From assembly GCA_922989275.2 (NCBI GenBank), contig OV277861.1, positions 49,577,623 to 49,641,622 on the forward strand: DNA of 64,000 nt. Direction: 5' to 3'. Positions 20,778 to 30,905 of the stretch are shown in pieces; within the stretch, counting starts at the first letter, position 1, and every line of letters starts with the position of its first letter. The notes under the pieces are model-generated. The model did not search any database. It was not told the DNA's origin and worked only from the letters and a program-made list of their open reading frames with translations. The position numbers and the translations under genes were made by a program. This stretch comes from Gari tellinella. Taxonomy: Eukaryota; Mollusca; Bivalvia; Cardiida; Psammobiidae.

Positions 20778-20979
20778 CAGGGATGCCATGACTTGATCAT
20801 GAACAATTCTAAAATTCCCAATTTTTCTAATTTTAAACCGTGATTACTTAAAGCAGGTTGAAAGTAAAGCAGCATGCACCTTATGGTGCATTCTGCTTTA
20901 CTTTCAGCCTGCTTTAAGCTACCATTCTGCTAGGATAAATATCCCAAGACTATTGGAAAATCTGGAGAAATATGGCAGC
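20778..20979. mobile_element. Family H MITE, old copy
   Basis: CAGGGATGCCATGACTTGAT at left, TGGAGAAATATGGCAGCC at right. The A-like block ACTTAAAGCAGGTTGAAAGT..GCTAGGATAA is in between. The target duplication is no longer clear. Confidence 0.65.
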
Positions 20980-21393
20980 CAATTCTTCCAACACAACAGC
21001 CTACTTGAAAATTTGATACCTAATTCCAACACACTGACAAGAACAGCTTGTTATCTAGGAAATTAATCTATCTAATTGTACATGCTGAACACTTCACTCT
21101 TATCAGTCATCTTGGATGATACAATCCATTTTAGTTTTCACTCAAGGACTAGCTGAAAACCAGTTTTAAAGACCTCTGTAAATAGTTTAGATACAGATTA
21201 GATACTGAGTACCCTCAGCATCCAATCAAACTGATTTTCACTTGGAATGTTTATCTGTTTAAATATGTTATCAGTGGTTTTAGAATGCCTTGCACTGTGC
21301 AAGAATTCACTATACCAAGTCTTGTATGACTGGCAAAATATCAGACTTCACTCATCCTATATCAATTTTTCCCCTTTCCTCCACAGAAGTGTA
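20980..21393. other. No recognised feature
   Basis: Unique-looking AT-rich sequence. Plus strand near 21370-21386 has a C/T tract ending CACAG that resembles a 3' splice site, but an E MITE follows at once. Confidence 0.35.
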
Positions 21394-21632
21394 TTAACTC
21401 TTTGAACCCTAGTCCCACATATAGGCGTCCTTATCAAACAGTGTACATGTGAACAGTACACTTGTCCTGTGCAAACAGTGAAGACCCAGATCAGAGGGCT
21501 CCGAAAGGAGCCCTCTGATCAGGGTCTTCACTGTTTGTCAGAATGCCAATTAAACATTGACAAAAACAACCCTTAAAAGTCAAAAATGGACTAGACTAAA
21601 AGGAAACTGGAGTTTCAGGGAGGAAAGATTTA
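21394..21632. mobile_element. Family E MITE (TTAA class)
   Basis: TTAACTCTTTGAACCCTAGT at left, TTTCAGGGAGGAAAGATTTAA-type right end. Core CAAACAGTGAAGACCCAGAT..GAGGGCTCCGAAAGGAGCCC is a near-perfect 68-bp palindrome. Confidence 0.9.
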
Positions 21633-21666
21633 ATTAGGATGTCTACATAAATGACAAAAAAGAATA

Positions 21667-22495
21667 CAGTAAAACCTCTATATTATGACCATTTTAATGA
21701 GTTAAAAATTAGGTGTTTTAGGACAGGTGATTTTTTAAAGCAAGGTTACAATAAAACATAAAGCTCTTTTAAACAAGGGCAACTATCGCCCTATATCGCT
21801 CACCTGGTACACCATATAAAACTTGATCTGTAGTGACCTAGATTTTGACCCGACATGACCCACATTCAACTCACAGTGGCCTAGATTTCAATTGGGCAAA
21901 CATTTTGAGCAAGTAAGTAACATTAATATCAACATTTTAATATTTGACCTAGTGACCTAGTTTTTGACCCGACATGACCCACTTTCAAATCTGATCTAGA
22001 TAGCAATGAGACAAACATTTTGACCAGGATTCATTAAGATCAAATGAGAGTTGTGGCCTCTAAAGTATTAACAAGATAGTTCTATGATTTGACCTAGTGA
22101 CTTAGTTTTTGATGGCTGGTCACCAATATTCAAATTTGACCTAGCTTTCATTAAGGGCAATATTTAAAGTGCAAAATGTGACCTCTAGCATGTTAACAAG
22201 GTTTTTCTATGATTTGACCTATTGACCTAGTTTTTGAACTGACATGACCCACATTTAAACAACTTGACCTAGATATAAATGAAACAAACATTTTGACCAA
22301 GTTTCATTAGCTCCAATGAGATTTGTAGCCGCTAGAGTGTTAAGGAAGCAATTGTGGACAGACAGACTGACAGACGGCGGACATCCAGCGATCCCAATAG
22401 CTCACCTAAGCACTTCCCGCCAGGATAGCTAAAAGTAGGAGCTTTCATTTTCACTGTCACCTTGCTTTAATGGTCATAATAGAGAGGTTTTACTG
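21667..22495. mobile_element. Family C MITE split by a HINE-like element
   Basis: TA CAGTAAAACCTCTATATTAT at left and ATAGAGAGGTTTTACTG TA at right. The two halves of the palindrome (AAAGCTCTTTT and TAGGAGCTTTC) flank the insertion exactly at the apex. Confidence 0.9.
21771..22434 (+). mobile_element. HINE1, Helentron-like non-autonomous element
   Basis: 5' end ACAAGGGCAACTATCGCCCT then ATCGCTCACCTGG. Body of ~145-bp tandem units built on TTGACCTAGTGACCTAGTTT. 3' end with a decayed hairpin CTCACC..GGATAGCTAAAA. The 5' motif CTCACC is inverted in the 3' hairpin, and insertion is at a T|T site without duplication; both are features of Helentron-derived elements. No Rep/helicase ORF present. 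Confidence 0.7.
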
Positions 22496-22524
22496 TATTA
22501 ATCATGGGGCTTAAAATAGCGACC

Positions 22525-22594
22525 TAAAGCAAGATGATATTAAAGCAGAAAGCTCTTATAGGAGTTTTTGGCTTTACTTTTCTTTTGCTTTACC
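22525..22594. mobile_element. Family C core fragment
   Basis: CGACCTAAAGCAAGATGATA..AAAGCTCTTATAGGAG..TTTTGCTTTACC resembles the C palindrome; no termini. Confidence 0.5.
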
Positions 22595-22820
22595 ATATTT
22601 CTCCATTAATATACCTTTTAATACCTATAATTCATTCTTCCACTCAAGAAATTAGTTCCACTTTATACAGCTGTGAATACATACCATAAGAAATAGTTTC
22701 TATATCAAAGCAGATGGTAACTAAAGCAGGCTGAAAGTGAAACAGAATGTGTTATAAGGAGCCTTCTGATTTACTTTCAACATACCTGCTTTAGAGGTCA
22801 CCTGTCTGCAAAAACGTCTG
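22595..22820. mobile_element. Family A MITE, diverged
   Basis: TTTCTCCATTAATATACC at left and ACCTGTCTGCAAAAACG at right. Hairpin degraded; runs directly into a D remnant. Confidence 0.65.
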
Positions 22821-22821
22821 T

Positions 22822-22972
22822 TTACATTATGTTTTAAAAATAGAATTTTAAATTTTTCTTTCCAAGTAAGGTCAGAGTGTCAAACAGTTTGGATCCCTCA
22901 TCTTTATCCAAACTGTTTGCAAGGGTCATCAATGTGGCACATATCCACTGCTAGCATGGTAAGAGTTAAAGA
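22822..22972. mobile_element. Family D MITE with collapsed core
   Basis: GTCTGTTTACATTATG..AACAGTTTGGATCCCTCATC..ATCCAAACTGTTTGC and right end TGCTAGCATGGTAAGAGTTAA. About 40 bp of the palindrome tip is gone. Confidence 0.75.
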
Positions 22973-22976
22973 CTTT

Positions 22977-23275
22977 TCCTCAGTCCATTGAGGGACCACC
23001 AGCATATTGTTCTGGAGGTGTCAATGTAACTGTCAAATCATGTGCAGCACAATCTCAGTTTACCTGGTGAGGTCCAGATTATACTGATGCTCTAGTGATT
23101 TTCAATGGTTATTTCTAACCAAACTATCAAATATAAAGGTAGAGTCTCACACGAGAAGCTTCAATGGTTCTTTGCTAGCGAGCAACATGTCCATAAGATC
23201 CATGATTATTGCAAGGAAATTGTCTGGCAAGGCGTTATGATCGAAAGGTCATTTAGGGATGTCTTTAAGTTTAAA
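22977..23275 (+). mobile_element. Dispersed repeat Q, second copy
   Basis: Inverse match to 12840-13155. Plus-strand ORF reads KGRVSHEKLQWFFA then WQGVMIERS. No inverted termini or target duplication visible. The rest of the element may lie outside the similarity. Confidence 0.65.
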
Positions 23276-23509
23276 AATTTGCTAGGATGACATGGGCTTG
23301 ACATGTACAAATGCTCATGTCATTATGACAGTGCTGAAAGCTGCATGCACTACATAGCATGTAAATCACAATAACCCGTGCTGACAGGAGTGAGCCAGGC
23401 AATCTGTAAGGAATTAAGGGTTCTTCCAGCACTTGAAAATTACACTGAACTCTTTCCACACTGAGTATCTTTAAACTGTCCATACTGCTGAAGATGTGAT
23501 CAGCTATTT

Positions 23510-23640
23510 ACCATACAAAATATTTTTAGATCCTTAGTAAATGGCAGTTGAAAGCAGGAATGTGCCTTTAAAAGTCTTTATCTTCAACCTGCTTTAAGTG
23601 GACATCAAACAAGAAACAGGCTATGGGGTGATTGGTTTAA
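23510..23640. mobile_element. Family A fragment, right half
   Basis: AGGAATGTGCCTTTAAAAGTC..TTCAACCTGCTTTAAGTGGA..AACAGGCTATGGGGTGATTG, TTAA shared with the next A copy. Confidence 0.65.
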
Positions 23641-24138
23641 CCCATTACCCCATAGCCTGTTTCTAGTATTGAATATGGGTGACCCCTTAAAGCAGATTGA
23701 AAGTAAAGCAGAATGCGCATCTTAAGGCACATTCTGCTTGCCTTTCAGCCTGTTTTAACCCTTTCCCACATAGCATATCTCTAGTATTGAATATAGGTGT
23801 CCACTTAAAACAGGTTGAAAGTAAAGCAGAATGCGCTTTAAGCGCATTCTGCTTTACTTTCAGCCTGCTTTAAGCTATCATCTGCTAGAATATAGAAAAT
23901 ATTTTGTATTATACATATTTATGAATGTATAAATTGGAACTATTTTCTTCAGGGCAAGAATAAACTGAATGCGCTAAAAGGCGCTTCTATGGGGGAAAGG
24001 GTTAAGCTACTTACTACAGTAACATGGATCTGGATAATATTTCTTATACTGAATATTTATAACTTTATAAAGTCAAACTATTTTCTTTAGTAGGGGGATA
24101 TATTAGGGGCGTAAAAAGGTGTATATTTATGAGGTAAT
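23637..24138. mobile_element. Family A MITE split by an A2 copy
   Basis: TTAACCCATTACCCCATAGC at left, TTATGAGGTAATGAG at right. The A2 copy sits in the TTAA that ends the palindrome (CTGTTTTAA|GCTAC). Confidence 0.85.
23755..24005. mobile_element. Family A2 MITE nested in family A
   Basis: 251 bp with TTAACCCTTTCCCACATAGC and GGGGGAAAGGGTTAA ends. Perfect hairpin with apex GCGCTTTAAGCGC. The CCCTTTCCC ends define subfamily A2. Confidence 0.93.
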
Positions 24139-24143
24139 GAGTA

Positions 24144-24397
24144 GTATAACTCATTGACCCCTACAATTTTCAATGGACAACACAATACCAGTTTCCAAGT
24201 TAGTCTATTTCTTGTTATTTTACTCAGGGTGTTTTTCTACAATAAATTATGAAATAATAAGCACTGCAGCATAGACCCAGATCAGAGGGCTCCTGTAGCA
24301 GCCCTCTGATCTGAGTCTGTACTGTTTGCATAGAAAAGGTGTATAGTCCCTTCACAGGTACACTGTTTGTTAAGGCTGCATACATAGGGTTCATTGG
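24144..24397. mobile_element. Family E MITE
   Basis: ATAACTCATTGACCCC at left, ACATAGGGTTCATTGGGTAA at right. Core AGACCCAGATCAGAGGGCTC with inverse around CTGTAG. Confidence 0.85.
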
Positions 24398-24565
24398 GTA
24401 AAAACAAATCCAGGGTTATTAGGTTCAAAATATTATATCATAATTTTCAATCTAAATCCATAATAAATTGCTACATTTTCCCAAAAAAAATTTTTTTTTC
24501 TTTTTTTTCTTATAGATCTACATGGACATTAAAAATTCCTAAAAATAAATTTAAAAAAAACTTAC
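24398..24565 (-). other. Start of intron 1 of the gene at 24566
   Basis: Begins on the minus strand with GTAAGTTTTTTTTAAATTT. Highly A/T-rich, no repeat family recognised until the E MITE. Confidence 0.5.
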
Positions 24566-24750
24566 CATGTCTTCTTGTTAACTGATTTTCTAGGAACTGT
24601 GGCAAAATTCATGCGATTGTACAAAGGCGGCATGTTCATAGTACCCAGATCATCCTCCCACATCCGCCGGTGGTCAGAAACTTTTCGTTTCTCCAGTGCT
24701 GCAGACAAACTCGCAGACAAAGCACTGTCTAACTTCTGCATTGACGCCAT
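24566..24750 (-). CDS. First coding exon of an unidentified gene
   Basis: Minus-strand ATG with strong Kozak context (AACAATGG) opens a 61-codon frame plus two bases. The peptide begins MASMQKLDSALSASLSAALE and contains a charged stretch KRKVSDHRRMWEDDLG, then PPLYNRMNF. It ends exactly at a consensus 5' splice site, ACATG|GTAAGT, with an A/T-rich intron beyond. The exon has more CpG and balanced codon use than its surroundings and matches no repeat here. The N-terminus is Ala/Ser-rich; no signal peptide or membrane segment. I do not recognise the family. The plus-strand frame over the same bases is a shadow. Later exons should lie at lower coordinates; none was identified. Confidence 0.65.
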
Positions 24751-25194
24751 TGTTCTTGACCACACAGGTCAACTGTTCACTAGTACTTTGTATATAAAAT
24801 TTTCACTTTCACTTCCCTATGAAGTATTAATCAATCGTTTCACATCAAGATTTCATTGCCGGTACCTTTGAAACTCTGAACGATAATGAACTCACAAATA
24901 CACTATACTCATTCCAAGTTTCTGCGAAAGCTGTAGCAATATGTTTCCAGAATTCTTTTTTCAGATACCTATATTCCTTGGGAAAAAATACAATCCATCA
25001 AATATCTATGTCATTTATAACCTGCCACTCATTTGCCTGCAGCTGAAAGCAGTAACAAAATATCGGTAAAAGCAAATGTGGCACCTCTGAACAGGAAACA
25101 TATGCACCTTTAACTCCTTGTAGGCTAAACAAATGTCTACTGCTTCAATATTGCCCACTACTAAAACTAACTCCTTTGTATATCTCCAGAATCC
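24751..25194 (-). promoter_or_regulatory. Upstream region of the gene at 24566
   Basis: Non-repetitive. On the minus strand TTTTATATAC lies 41-50 bp before the ATG; as a TATA box it would imply a very short leader, so this is speculative. No other element is identified. Confidence 0.25.
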
Positions 25195-25448
25195 ATAACC
25201 CATTACCCCATAGCCAGTGTTTCCTGTGTTTCAGACAGGTTACCACTTAAAGCAGGTTGAAAGTAAAGCAGAATGCACCTTAAGGTGCATTCTGCTTTAC
25301 TTTCAGCATGCTTTAAGCTACCAACTAATTCAAAATTATTATTTTTCTTATGGTAAATATTCATAAGTGTATAAAGAGGAACTATTTCCTGTAATGGAGA
25401 AATAAATATAGAGGCATAAAAATGTATATTTATGGGGTAATGGGTTAA
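25195..25448. mobile_element. Family A MITE
   Basis: ATAACCCATTACCCCATAGC to TTTATGGGGTAATGGGTTAA. Perfect hairpin around GCACCTTAAGGTGC. Confidence 0.93.
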
Positions 25449-25488
25449 CTTTTGAAATCATAGGCAAAGTTAACTCCTACTAATAACA

Positions 25489-25713
25489 TTAACCCATTAC
25501 ATAGATACACATTTTTGCGCATTTAATTTATTAATAGTTCCAGTTTATAGAATCATGAATATGTACCATAAGAAAATTAATTCTATAACCTAGCAGCAAA
25601 CATGCTAAAAGTTAAAGCAGAATACACTTTTAGGTAAATTCTGCTTTACTTTCAACCTGTTTTAAAATGATCAGCTTTCAATACTAGAAACAGGCTATGG
25701 GGTAATGGGTTAA
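25489..25713. mobile_element. Family A MITE
   Basis: TTAACCCATTACATAGATAC to GGCTATGGGGTAATGGGTTAA-type ends. Left half of the hairpin eroded. Confidence 0.88.
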
Positions 25714-25918
25714 ATTGCAATTGCATGTCAGGAATCATTTAGTAGTTATCTAACATGAACCTGACTTCCAGCATATGTTAAATGGTTAGCGTGTATGAAA
25801 GTGAATGTAATGCTTTGGTTGCTCTTCAAAGCTTTGAGGTTGACGAAGCACTCTTAGTAATGCATTATCTGATCAAACATACAAAATTAATGCAGTATCT
25901 GTTCAAACATACAAACTA

Positions 25919-26102
25919 CAGGTGAACTTCGATATCTGGAACTCACTTACTCAAACTATTGGATAGTTCAACACATGCTCGGTTAGGTCGGTTAGGTCAA
26001 ACATACCCATATTTCAAAGTTAAAACGTGGCTCAGCCACGTTTTAACTTTGAAATACGGGTATATTCGACTTAACCGAGTTCGAGATATTGAAGTTAGAC
26101 TG
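25919..26102. mobile_element. Family I MITE (TA class)
   Basis: TA CAGGTGAACTTCGATATCTG at left, GAGATATTGAAGTTAGACTG TA at right. Core ~71-bp palindrome CAAACATACCCATATTTCAA..AAACGTGGCTCAGCCACGTT. Confidence 0.9.
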
Positions 26103-26176
26103 TATTTGGAAACATGCTCTTTTCCCTTTTATTTCCATCAAACACAGATATGTCTGTCTATACTTAAACTTTAAGA

Positions 26177-26382
26177 AAATAAAACCTCTGTATTACGACC
26201 ACAAAATTGTGTTAATTATTAGGTGCTTAAGACAGGTGACTGCTTATAAAGCAAGGTGACAGTAAAACAGAAAGATCCTTTGTGAGATTTCTGTTTTACT
26301 GTCACCTTGCTTGAAGCTGTTACCTGTCTTTTATACAATCAATTAGCCTTCTTTTTAGCGGCTGTAATAGAGAGGTTTTTTG
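26177..26382. mobile_element. Family C MITE
   Basis: AATAAAACCTCTGTATTACG at left, ATAGAGAGGTTTTTTG at right. Palindrome GACAGGTGACTGCTTATAAA..AAAGATCCTTTGTGAG. Both terminal CAGT/ACTG are mutated. Confidence 0.85.
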
Positions 26383-26397
26383 TAATTCAATTTCCAC

Positions 26398-26652
26398 AAC
26401 TTGACTACTGGTACAACAATTTCCTTCCTGAAGCTTCAAACAGACAATTCCAATTTACAATTGAGTCTAATTCATTAATTTTGTGATAAATGTATGTTAT
26501 TTTTGTCAATGATAACAGTGCAGACCCTGATCAGAGGGTTCCTTTAGGAGCCCTCTGATCTGGGTTGTCACTGTTTACAAGTACAAGTGTACTCTTCACA
26601 GGTACACTGTTTGCAAATGATGCATTTATGTGTGATTAGGGTTCAACGATGT
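26398..26652. mobile_element. Family E MITE, termini decayed
   Basis: CCTTCCTGAAGCTTCAAACA arm, core AGTGCAGACCCTGATCAGAG with inverse around CCTTTAGG, right arm GTACACTGTTTGCAAATGAT..GATTAGGGTTCAA. Confidence 0.8.
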
Positions 26653-26689
26653 AAGCTAGATTATAGGATCTAGTGCTAGTCCTCTACAA

Positions 26690-26790
26690 GCAAGGTGCAA
26701 CTTGATTGGCATTTACAAATAGTTTGGATCCTGATCACACAGCTGATCACAACAGCATCTGATCAGGTTCAAAACTGCCATGTATTTACT
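26690..26790. mobile_element. Degenerate D/P-type core
   Basis: AATAGTTTGGATCCTGATCA..CATCTGATCAGGTTCAAAAC is a decayed CAAACAGT-type palindrome; no termini. Confidence 0.4.
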
Positions 26791-26866
26791 GACATTTTTA
26801 AGCAGTGAAGTAACAGATCATATGCTGTGTAACTTTGCATCCAATCAGGTTCCAGATTATTGTCGT

Positions 26867-27354
26867 TTAACCCATTACCCCATAGCCTGTTTCAAGTATT
26901 GAGGATAGGTAACCACTTAACCCTTTCCCCCATAGAAGCGCCTTTTAGCGCATTCAGTTTATTCTTGCCCTGAAGAAAATAGTTCCAATTTATACATTCA
27001 TAAATATATATAATACAAAATATTTTCTATATTCTAGCAGATGATAGCTTAAAACAGGCTGAAAGTAAAGCAGAATGCGCTTAAAGCGCATTCTGCTTTA
27101 CTTTCAACCTGTTTTAAGTGGACACCTACATTCAATACTAGAGATATGCTATGTGGGAAAGGGTTAAAGCAGGTTGAAAGTAAAGCAAAATGTGCCATAA
27201 GGCACATTCTGCTTTACTTTCAGCCTACTTTAACCTATCATCTGTTAGAAAATAGAAAATATTTCTCATATTAAATATTCATGCCTGTGTAAAAAGAAAT
27301 GATTTTCTAAAGATGAGGAATAAATAAAGGCGTATTTATGGGGTAATGGGTTAA
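26867..27354. mobile_element. Family A MITE split by an A2 copy
   Basis: TTAACCCATTACCCCATAGC at left, TTTATGGGGTAATGGGTTAA at right. The A2 copy is at the TTAA opening the palindrome (ACCAC|TTAA|AGCAGG). Confidence 0.92.
26917..27167. mobile_element. Family A2 MITE nested in family A
   Basis: 251 bp, TTAACCCTTTCCCCCATAGA and ATGTGGGAAAGGGTTAA. Perfect hairpin with apex GCGCTTAAAGCGC. Confidence 0.94.
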
Positions 27355-28025
27355 ATAAAAATTCTGGAAATATACATAGGAACAACCTACTTAAACTTTC
27401 CAACAAAATAAAATAACTACACTGTTTTTCCTTACCGGGTTACTATCTCCAATCATTATATTTAGTCCTTACTCACTACCTGATCACTAAGCACTAACAA
27501 TACAACATACCCAGAATGTAAGCATCCAATGTTCTAAGTGTTCTACACTATCAACCTTTCCATTATCAACTCACATAAACAATTAATTTTGATTTTAAAG
27601 TCAGATAGCTGCTTACAACATGACATAAGTAATTCAAGAGGCTGAAAAGGGAGTTTTTACTGAACGTTCGATGCTGCTTTAAGCTGCAATCTGTTTTCAC
27701 TTTGAAACCATCACTGATTCTTTGTTTTGGGTGGTTGTAGACCGAGGGTTTTACTGTATGTTATCTGTCTGTCTTATCAACACTGGTGTTTTTACCAGAA
27801 GGAACACAGGTGTTTTTATTGGGACTACTAATACAGCACCCAGGGGTATCATCACACAGTGAGCATCAGCTGCTTTCACTAAACAACATTTCTACAGTAG
27901 CTCATCAGTTTGCTGCTTAATTCTAGCTGTCTGCATTACTTCCAGCTGCTTTAAACAGCTATCAATGAGTACTTATACAAAGTTTCCTTTATCAGAACAA
28001 GTTTGAAGTATGTACAAGCATTATT
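27355..28025. other. Mostly unassigned, decayed C-type remnants
   Basis: A decayed C right half (GTGGTTGTAGACC..GGTTTTACTGTA) ends near 27757. Near 27895-27965 lie loose C-like arms. A minus-strand ATGATTGG..CCCG|GTAAGG near 27440 resembles a tiny exon but is too short to support. Confidence 0.35.
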
Positions 28026-29612
28026 CTACCTGGGATAGGTAAAGCTTGAAAAGGTGCTATCTCTACCGGGGATAGGTAAAGGCTTGAAAAGGTGCTATCT
28101 CTACCTGGGATAAGTAAAGGCTTGAAAAGGTGCTATCTCTACCTGGGATGGGTAAAGGCTTGAAAAGGTGCTATCTCTACCTGGGATAGGTAAAGGCTTG
28201 AAAAGGTGCTATCTCTACCTGGGATAAGTAAAGGCTTGAAAAGGTGCTATCTCTACCTGGGATAAGTAAAGGCTTGAAAAGGTGCTATCTCTACCTGGGA
28301 TAGGTAAAGGCTTGAAAAGGTGTAATCTCTACCTGGGATAGGTAAAGGCTTGAAAAGGTGCTATCTCTACCTGGGATAGGTAAAGGCTTGAAAAGGTGCT
28401 ATCTCTACCTGGGATAGGTAAAGGCTTGAAAAGGTGTAATCTCTACTTGGGATAAGTAAAGGCTTGAAAAGGTGCTATCTCTACCTGGGATAGGTAAAGG
28501 CTTGAAAAGGTGTAATCTCTACCTGGGATAGGTAAAGGCTTGAAAAGGTGCTATCTCTACCTGGGATAGGTAAAGGCTTGAAAAGGTGTAATCTCTACCT
28601 GGGATAGGTAAAGGCTTGGAAAGGTGTAATCTCTACCTGGGATAGGTAAAGGCTTGAAAAGGTGCTATCTCTACCTGGGATAGGTAAAGGCTTGAAAAGG
28701 TGTAATCTCTACCTGGGATAGGTAAAGGCTTGAAAAGGTGCTATCTCTACCTAGGATAGGTAAAGGCTTGAAAAGGTGCTATCTCTACCTGGGATAGGTA
28801 AAGGCTTGAAAAGGTGTAATCTCTACCTGGGATAGGTAAAGCTTGAAAAGGTGCTATCTCTACCTGGGATAGGTAAAGGCTTGAAAAGGTGCTATCTCTA
28901 CCTGGGATAGGTAAAGGCTTGAAAAGGTGCTATCTCTACCTGGGATAGGTAAAGGCTTGAAAAGGTGTAATCTCTACCTGGGATCGGTAAAGGCTTGAAA
29001 AGGTGCTATCTCTACCTGGGATAGGTAAAGGCTTGAAAAGGTGTAATCTCTACCTGGGATAGGTAAAGGCTTGAAAAGGTGCTATCTCTACCTGGGATAG
29101 GTAAAGCTTGAAAAGGTGCTATCTCTACCTGGGATAGGTAAAGGCTTGAAAATGTGTAATCTCTACCTGGGATAAGTAAAGGCTTGAAAAGGTGCTATCT
29201 CTACCTGGGATAGGTAAAGGCTTGAAAAGGTGTAATCTCTACCTGGGATAGGTAAAGGCTTGAAAAGGTGCTATCTCTACCTGGGATAGGTAAAGGCTTG
29301 AAAAGGTGTAATCTCTACCTGGGATAGGTAAAGGCTTGAAAATGTGCTATCTCTACCTGGGATAGGTAAAGGCTTGAAAAGGTGTAATCTCTACCTGGGA
29401 TAGGTAAAGGCTTGAAAAGGTGCTATCTCTACCTGGGATAGGTAAAGGCTTGAAAAGGTGTAATCTCTACCTGGGATAGGTAAAGGCTTGAAAAGGTGCT
29501 ATCTCTACCAGGGATAGGTAAAGGCTTGAAAAGGTGTAATCTCTACCTGGGATAGGTAAAGGCTTGAAAAGGTGCTATCTCTACCTGGGATAGGTAAAGG
29601 CTTGAAAAGGTG
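28026..29612. repeat. Minisatellite, 38-bp unit, ~42 copies
   Basis: Unit CTACCTGGGATAGGTAAAGG CTTGAAAAGGTGCTATCT, with a second variant ending TGTAATCT. The two variants alternate strictly over much of the right half, giving a 76-bp higher-order unit. A few units have a 1-bp deletion (AAAGCTTG). No open frame through the array. Confidence 0.97.
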
Positions 29613-30076
29613 TAACTCTGCCTTGAATGGGTTACTCTTATGAAACTTTTATGATCAAATACTCCTACAGCATCTTCCTGATTTTTAAATTACTTTAGTC
29701 CTGTTTTTAGCCACCATTGTTAGGAAAAACTGATTTTTTGTCTAATTGTACTAAAAATGAACCTTTTAATGAGTGGCCATAGTTATACTGGGCTTTATTA
29801 ATCCCACACAGAAATGAACAGAACTGTGAGAATGCTATTTGTAGACTAGGAGAATAGTTTGCATGTTTTGTTTTAAACAGACTTGTTTGTCTAGTGTATG
29901 TCTGAGTGCCGAGCATCTCAAAACTATGCCCCAATCAGGAGAATTAAGTGCCCTATAACAAACAACAGATGCAGAAAACTTCACAAGAAATAATCAAAAT
30001 ATCAACATAGATCTGCTAATACAGTTATTCCTGTAGAAAGCAACTTTTTCCATAGAATTTTACACATTGAGAGTAT
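29613..30076. other. No recognised feature
   Basis: Unique-looking. Short minus-strand frame at 29707-29934 has no supporting signal. Confidence 0.35.
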
Positions 30077-30277
30077 TTAACCCTTTCCCCCATATATATT
30101 CCTTCACTAAAGAAAATACTTCCAATTTATACACTCATAAATATGTATCATATTAGATATTTTCTATATTCTAGCAGATGATAGCTTAAAGCAGGCTGAG
30201 AGTAAGACAGAATGCGCTTAAGGTGCATTCTGCTTTACTTTCAACCTGCTTTTAGTGGACACCTATATTCAATAACC
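30077..30277. mobile_element. Family A2 MITE, ends shortened
   Basis: TTAACCCTTTCCCCCATATA at left with part of the left arm deleted. Hairpin GAATGCGCTTAAGGTGCATT. The right end is lost where the next A copy begins. Confidence 0.8.
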
Positions 30278-30398
30278 CTTTACTCCATAGCCTGCTTCTA
30301 GTATTCAAGATAGATTACCACTTCAAGCAGGTTGAAAGTAAAGCAGAATGCACCATAAGGAGCCTTTAGGTGCATTCTGATTCACTTTCAGCCTGCTT

Positions 30399-30620
30399 TT
30401 AACCCTTTACCCGATAGCAATGTTTCTAGTTTTGATTGTAGGTGACCTGGTAAAGCAGGTTGAAAGTAAAGCAGAATATGCCGTATGGCACATTCCGCTT
30501 TACTTTTAGCCAGTTTTAAGCTTCCATCTACTAGAATAAAGAAACTAGTTCTTATGGTACATATCCATAACTGAATAAATAAAACTTTTTTCTTCAGTGC
30601 GTAAAAAGGAATATTTTTAA
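30399..30620. mobile_element. Family A MITE nested in family A
   Basis: TTAACCCTTTACCCGATAGC at left; right end decayed to GGAATATTTTTAA. Hairpin around GCCGTATGGC. Confidence 0.75.
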
Positions 30621-30726
30621 GCTATGCTCAATTAGAAACATTTCTTATGGTATATATTCATAAATCATAATTGTGTAAAATTGAACTATTTTCTTCAGCA
30701 GAGGATACATAAAGGGCGTAAAAGGA

Positions 30727-30905
30727 AGAACTCCAGATAAGGCGAGAGTTTTCAAAACCTAAAATCTTTATTTTTGCATCAAACCTTATGGTCACTACTC
30801 ATAGGGATGATTGTAAGGTGTCATAACACTATAGAAATTGATGCTGAAGCAATTGAGAAAATGTTGAATTTGTTCAGTTTACTCCCTCTTATCTGGAACC
30901 CTGAT
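30727..30905. mobile_element. Family B MITE nested in family A
   Basis: AAGAACTCCAGATAAGGCG at left, CTTATCTGGAACCCTG at right, with TAAAAG near both flanks. Palindrome partly decayed. Confidence 0.78.

Noticed and set aside
23271..23483. 70-codon minus-strand ORF with good Kozak context
   Set aside because: No splice site or recognisable motif, and a Cys-rich random-looking C-terminus. It partly overlaps the border of repeat Q.
27425..27450. Possible tiny minus-strand exon ending CCCG|GTAAGG
   Set aside because: Only eight codons from ATG to donor, and stops just upstream; not supportable without transcripts.
28026..29612. CRISPR-like or protein-repeat array
   Set aside because: Contiguous 38-bp units with no spacers; 38 is not divisible by three and the frames are closed.
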